Assembly: GCA_011682565.1 (NCBI GenBank)
Contig: JAACEJ010000209.1
Location: 1 to 6,547, forward strand
Reading direction: 5' to 3'
DNA: 6,547 bases
DNA from: Actinomycetota bacterium
GTDB lineage: Bacteria > Zhuqueibacterota > Zhuqueibacteria > Residuimicrobiales > Krinioviventaceae
A program made the position numbers and the translations under genes. Each line of letters starts with the position of its first letter. Within the stretch, counting starts at the first letter, position 1. This document shows positions 6,060-6,547 of this stretch, piece by piece. The notes under the pieces were generated by a model that was given only the letters and a program-made list of their open reading frames with translations, was not told the DNA's origin and made no database searches.

Positions 6060-6448
6060 GTTAGATGCTATGAAAACTATTTGGATTCCACAAATAATTG
6101 CTAGTATAATGTTATTTTGGGCTTTAAACCCAGACAATCCTTATGGTTATTATATTTTACTACGTTGGGTTTTATGTGGAGTGTTTGCCTACCTTACTTT
6201 TCACTCACTTGAAAGGGAAAAGGAAGGCTTGGTTTGGGTGCTAGGAATTACGGCGTTAATTTATAATCCAATAATCCCTGTACATCTAAATAGAGAGTTG
6301 TGGTCAATCATAAATATAGTAACAGTCGTAATTGCTATTTTATCAATATTTGCTTTTAGAGAAAAATCTAAAAAATGATAACACTACATGACAAATTGCT
6401 ATTCCTGCCCGCTATTCCGCTACGCTCTATAGCGGCAGGTGAACTTGG
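6054..6448 (+). mobile_element. Cassette 3: small membrane protein cassette
   Basis: It starts TTATGTGTTAG. Its own R'' candidate ACATGAC (6386-6392) complements GTTATGT except for one G that can wobble-pair with T. The gene fills nearly the whole unit, as in compact cassettes. The right boundary is uncertain: G6448^T6449 by the R-box pairing, or 6451/6452 if the next cassette begins TTATGTG like this one. Confidence 0.55.
6070..6378 (+). CDS. Small four-helix membrane protein, DUF6804-like
   Basis: 102 aa from ATG 6070. An in-frame GTG at 6058 (adding MLDA) lies inside the attC2 R' box, and neither start has a clear ribosome-binding site. Four hydrophobic segments are visible at about 5-19, 27-43, 53-67 and 78-95, with a positively charged tail (REKSKK). 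The motifs NPYGYYILLR (21-32) and YNPIIPVHLNRELW (65-78) match my memory of a family of small integral membrane proteins of unknown function (DUF6804), whose members have the same PYGYY..LR and NPxxPVHLxRxxW signatures and length of about 100 residues. Inner-membrane location is expected. Function unknown. The stop TGA is about 8 bases before the next attC-like site. The family assignment is from recall and was not searched. Confidence 0.75.
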   Translation: MKTIWIPQIIASIMLFWALNPDNPYGYYILLRWVLCGVFAYLTFHSLEREKEGLVWVLGITALIYNPIIPVHLNRELWSIINIVTVVIAILSIFAFREKSKK

Positions 6449-6454
6449 TCATTA
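6386..6454 (+). repeat. attC-like site 3 (short, less canonical)
   Basis: An inner stem CCTGCC (6404-6409) / GGCAGG (6434-6439) continues as GCTAT (6411-6415) / ATAGC (6429-6433), leaving one unpaired C6410 on the left arm (G in the bottom strand, like a canonical extrahelical base) and a 13-base loop. Outside it, ATGAC (6388-6392) pairs with GTCAT (6448-6452) as the R boxes, but the segment between has weak pairing and unequal lengths (11 versus 8). R' reads GTCATTA instead of the usual GTT start. Size and position immediately after a cassette gene support an attC; the deviating R' lowers confidence. Confidence 0.5.
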
Positions 6455-6497
6455 TGTGTAAAAAAATACGGATACGATTTTAAAAGACAATAGCCGT

Positions 6498-6547
6498 ATG
6501 GATAATTTACCTGATAGTAATAGCGAGCCAAGAAACTGGTTCATAAA
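6498..6547 (+). CDS. Start of an unidentified gene in cassette 4 (3' truncated by window)
   Basis: ATG 6498 opens a frame that runs to the window end (MDNLPDSNSEPRNWFIK). An in-frame stop at 6459-6461 fixes this as the first ATG. It is about 50 bases after the attC3 boundary, the usual place for a cassette gene. No Shine-Dalgarno sequence is seen. The AT of the start codon lies in the right arm of a six-base inverted repeat ATACGG (6466-6471) / CCGTAT (6494-6499). Too short to identify. Confidence 0.5.
   Translation, partial: MDNLPDSNSEPRNWFI

Larger units (their letters stand above)
4232..6547 (+). mobile_element. Integron gene-cassette array (four cassettes, last one partial)
   Basis: Three attC-like sites at 4645-4776, 5925-6059 and 6386-6454 split the region into units of about 538, 1284 and 395 bases plus a partial fourth. 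Genes in the units run in the same direction as the attC sites, with at most one clear gene per unit. Each unit's first bases complement its own R box. The attC sites differ in sequence from each other, which argues for acquisition from different sources rather than local duplication. No integrase (intI) gene is visible in the window, so whether the array is mobilisable here is unknown. Confidence 0.7.

Overview
The window suggests a bacterium of the FCB superphylum (Calditrichota, KSB1, Ignavibacteria or a relative). The evidence is the first gene, which ends in a classic type IX secretion (T9SS) type A sorting domain with the YPNPFNP motif and a VYFYEL-type tail. I cannot go below the phylum group from sequence alone. 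The left part (1-2750) is ordinary-looking chromosome of moderate GC. Everything after about 2760 is visibly AT-richer, apart from a few GC-rich structured patches.

Layout. (1) 1-2750: 3' part of a large secreted glycoside-hydrolase-like enzyme with two concanavalin-type domains, an Ig-like domain and the T9SS signal. (2) 2768-3727: a cysteine-cluster plus TPR protein, 17 bases downstream and of different base composition. (3) 3728-4231: intergenic region. It holds a near-consensus sigma70-type promoter (3847-3875), then 60 bases on a strong hairpin terminator (3935-3977), together outlining an orphan transcript of about 90 nt. Next come a GC-rich hairpin patch (4009-4105) and a dense AT-rich cluster of inverted and direct repeats (4110-4198). 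(4) 4232-6547: what I read as an integron gene-cassette array.

The cassette array is the main discovery. Two long imperfect inverted repeats (4645-4776 and 5925-6059) have the full architecture of integron attC sites: outer R boxes ending TAAC / starting GTTA, a short unpaired spacer, long paired L arms, two extrahelical bases 7 nt apart on the left arm only, and a large terminal loop. A third, shorter and less canonical site lies at 6386-6454. The crossover points (G^TT) they predict divide the DNA into cassettes 4232-4769 (no convincing gene), 4770-6053 (ankyrin-repeat protein with a C-terminal membrane anchor), 6054-~6448 (small four-helix membrane protein resembling DUF6804) and a fourth starting near 6449. 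There is an internal check: the first bases of each cassette are the reverse complement of that cassette's own downstream R box (exact for cassettes 1 and 2, one wobble mismatch for cassette 3), as expected for circular cassettes inserted one after another.

The left edge of the array (4221-4237) resembles an attI site (AAAC, three bases, G^TTAGCGC). It carries a Shine-Dalgarno-like AGGGAAG and an ATG whose final G is the crossover base, so an inserted cassette would be joined in phase to a ready-made start codon. No integrase gene is visible in the window. The array is therefore either separated from its integrase or an integrase-less attC cluster.
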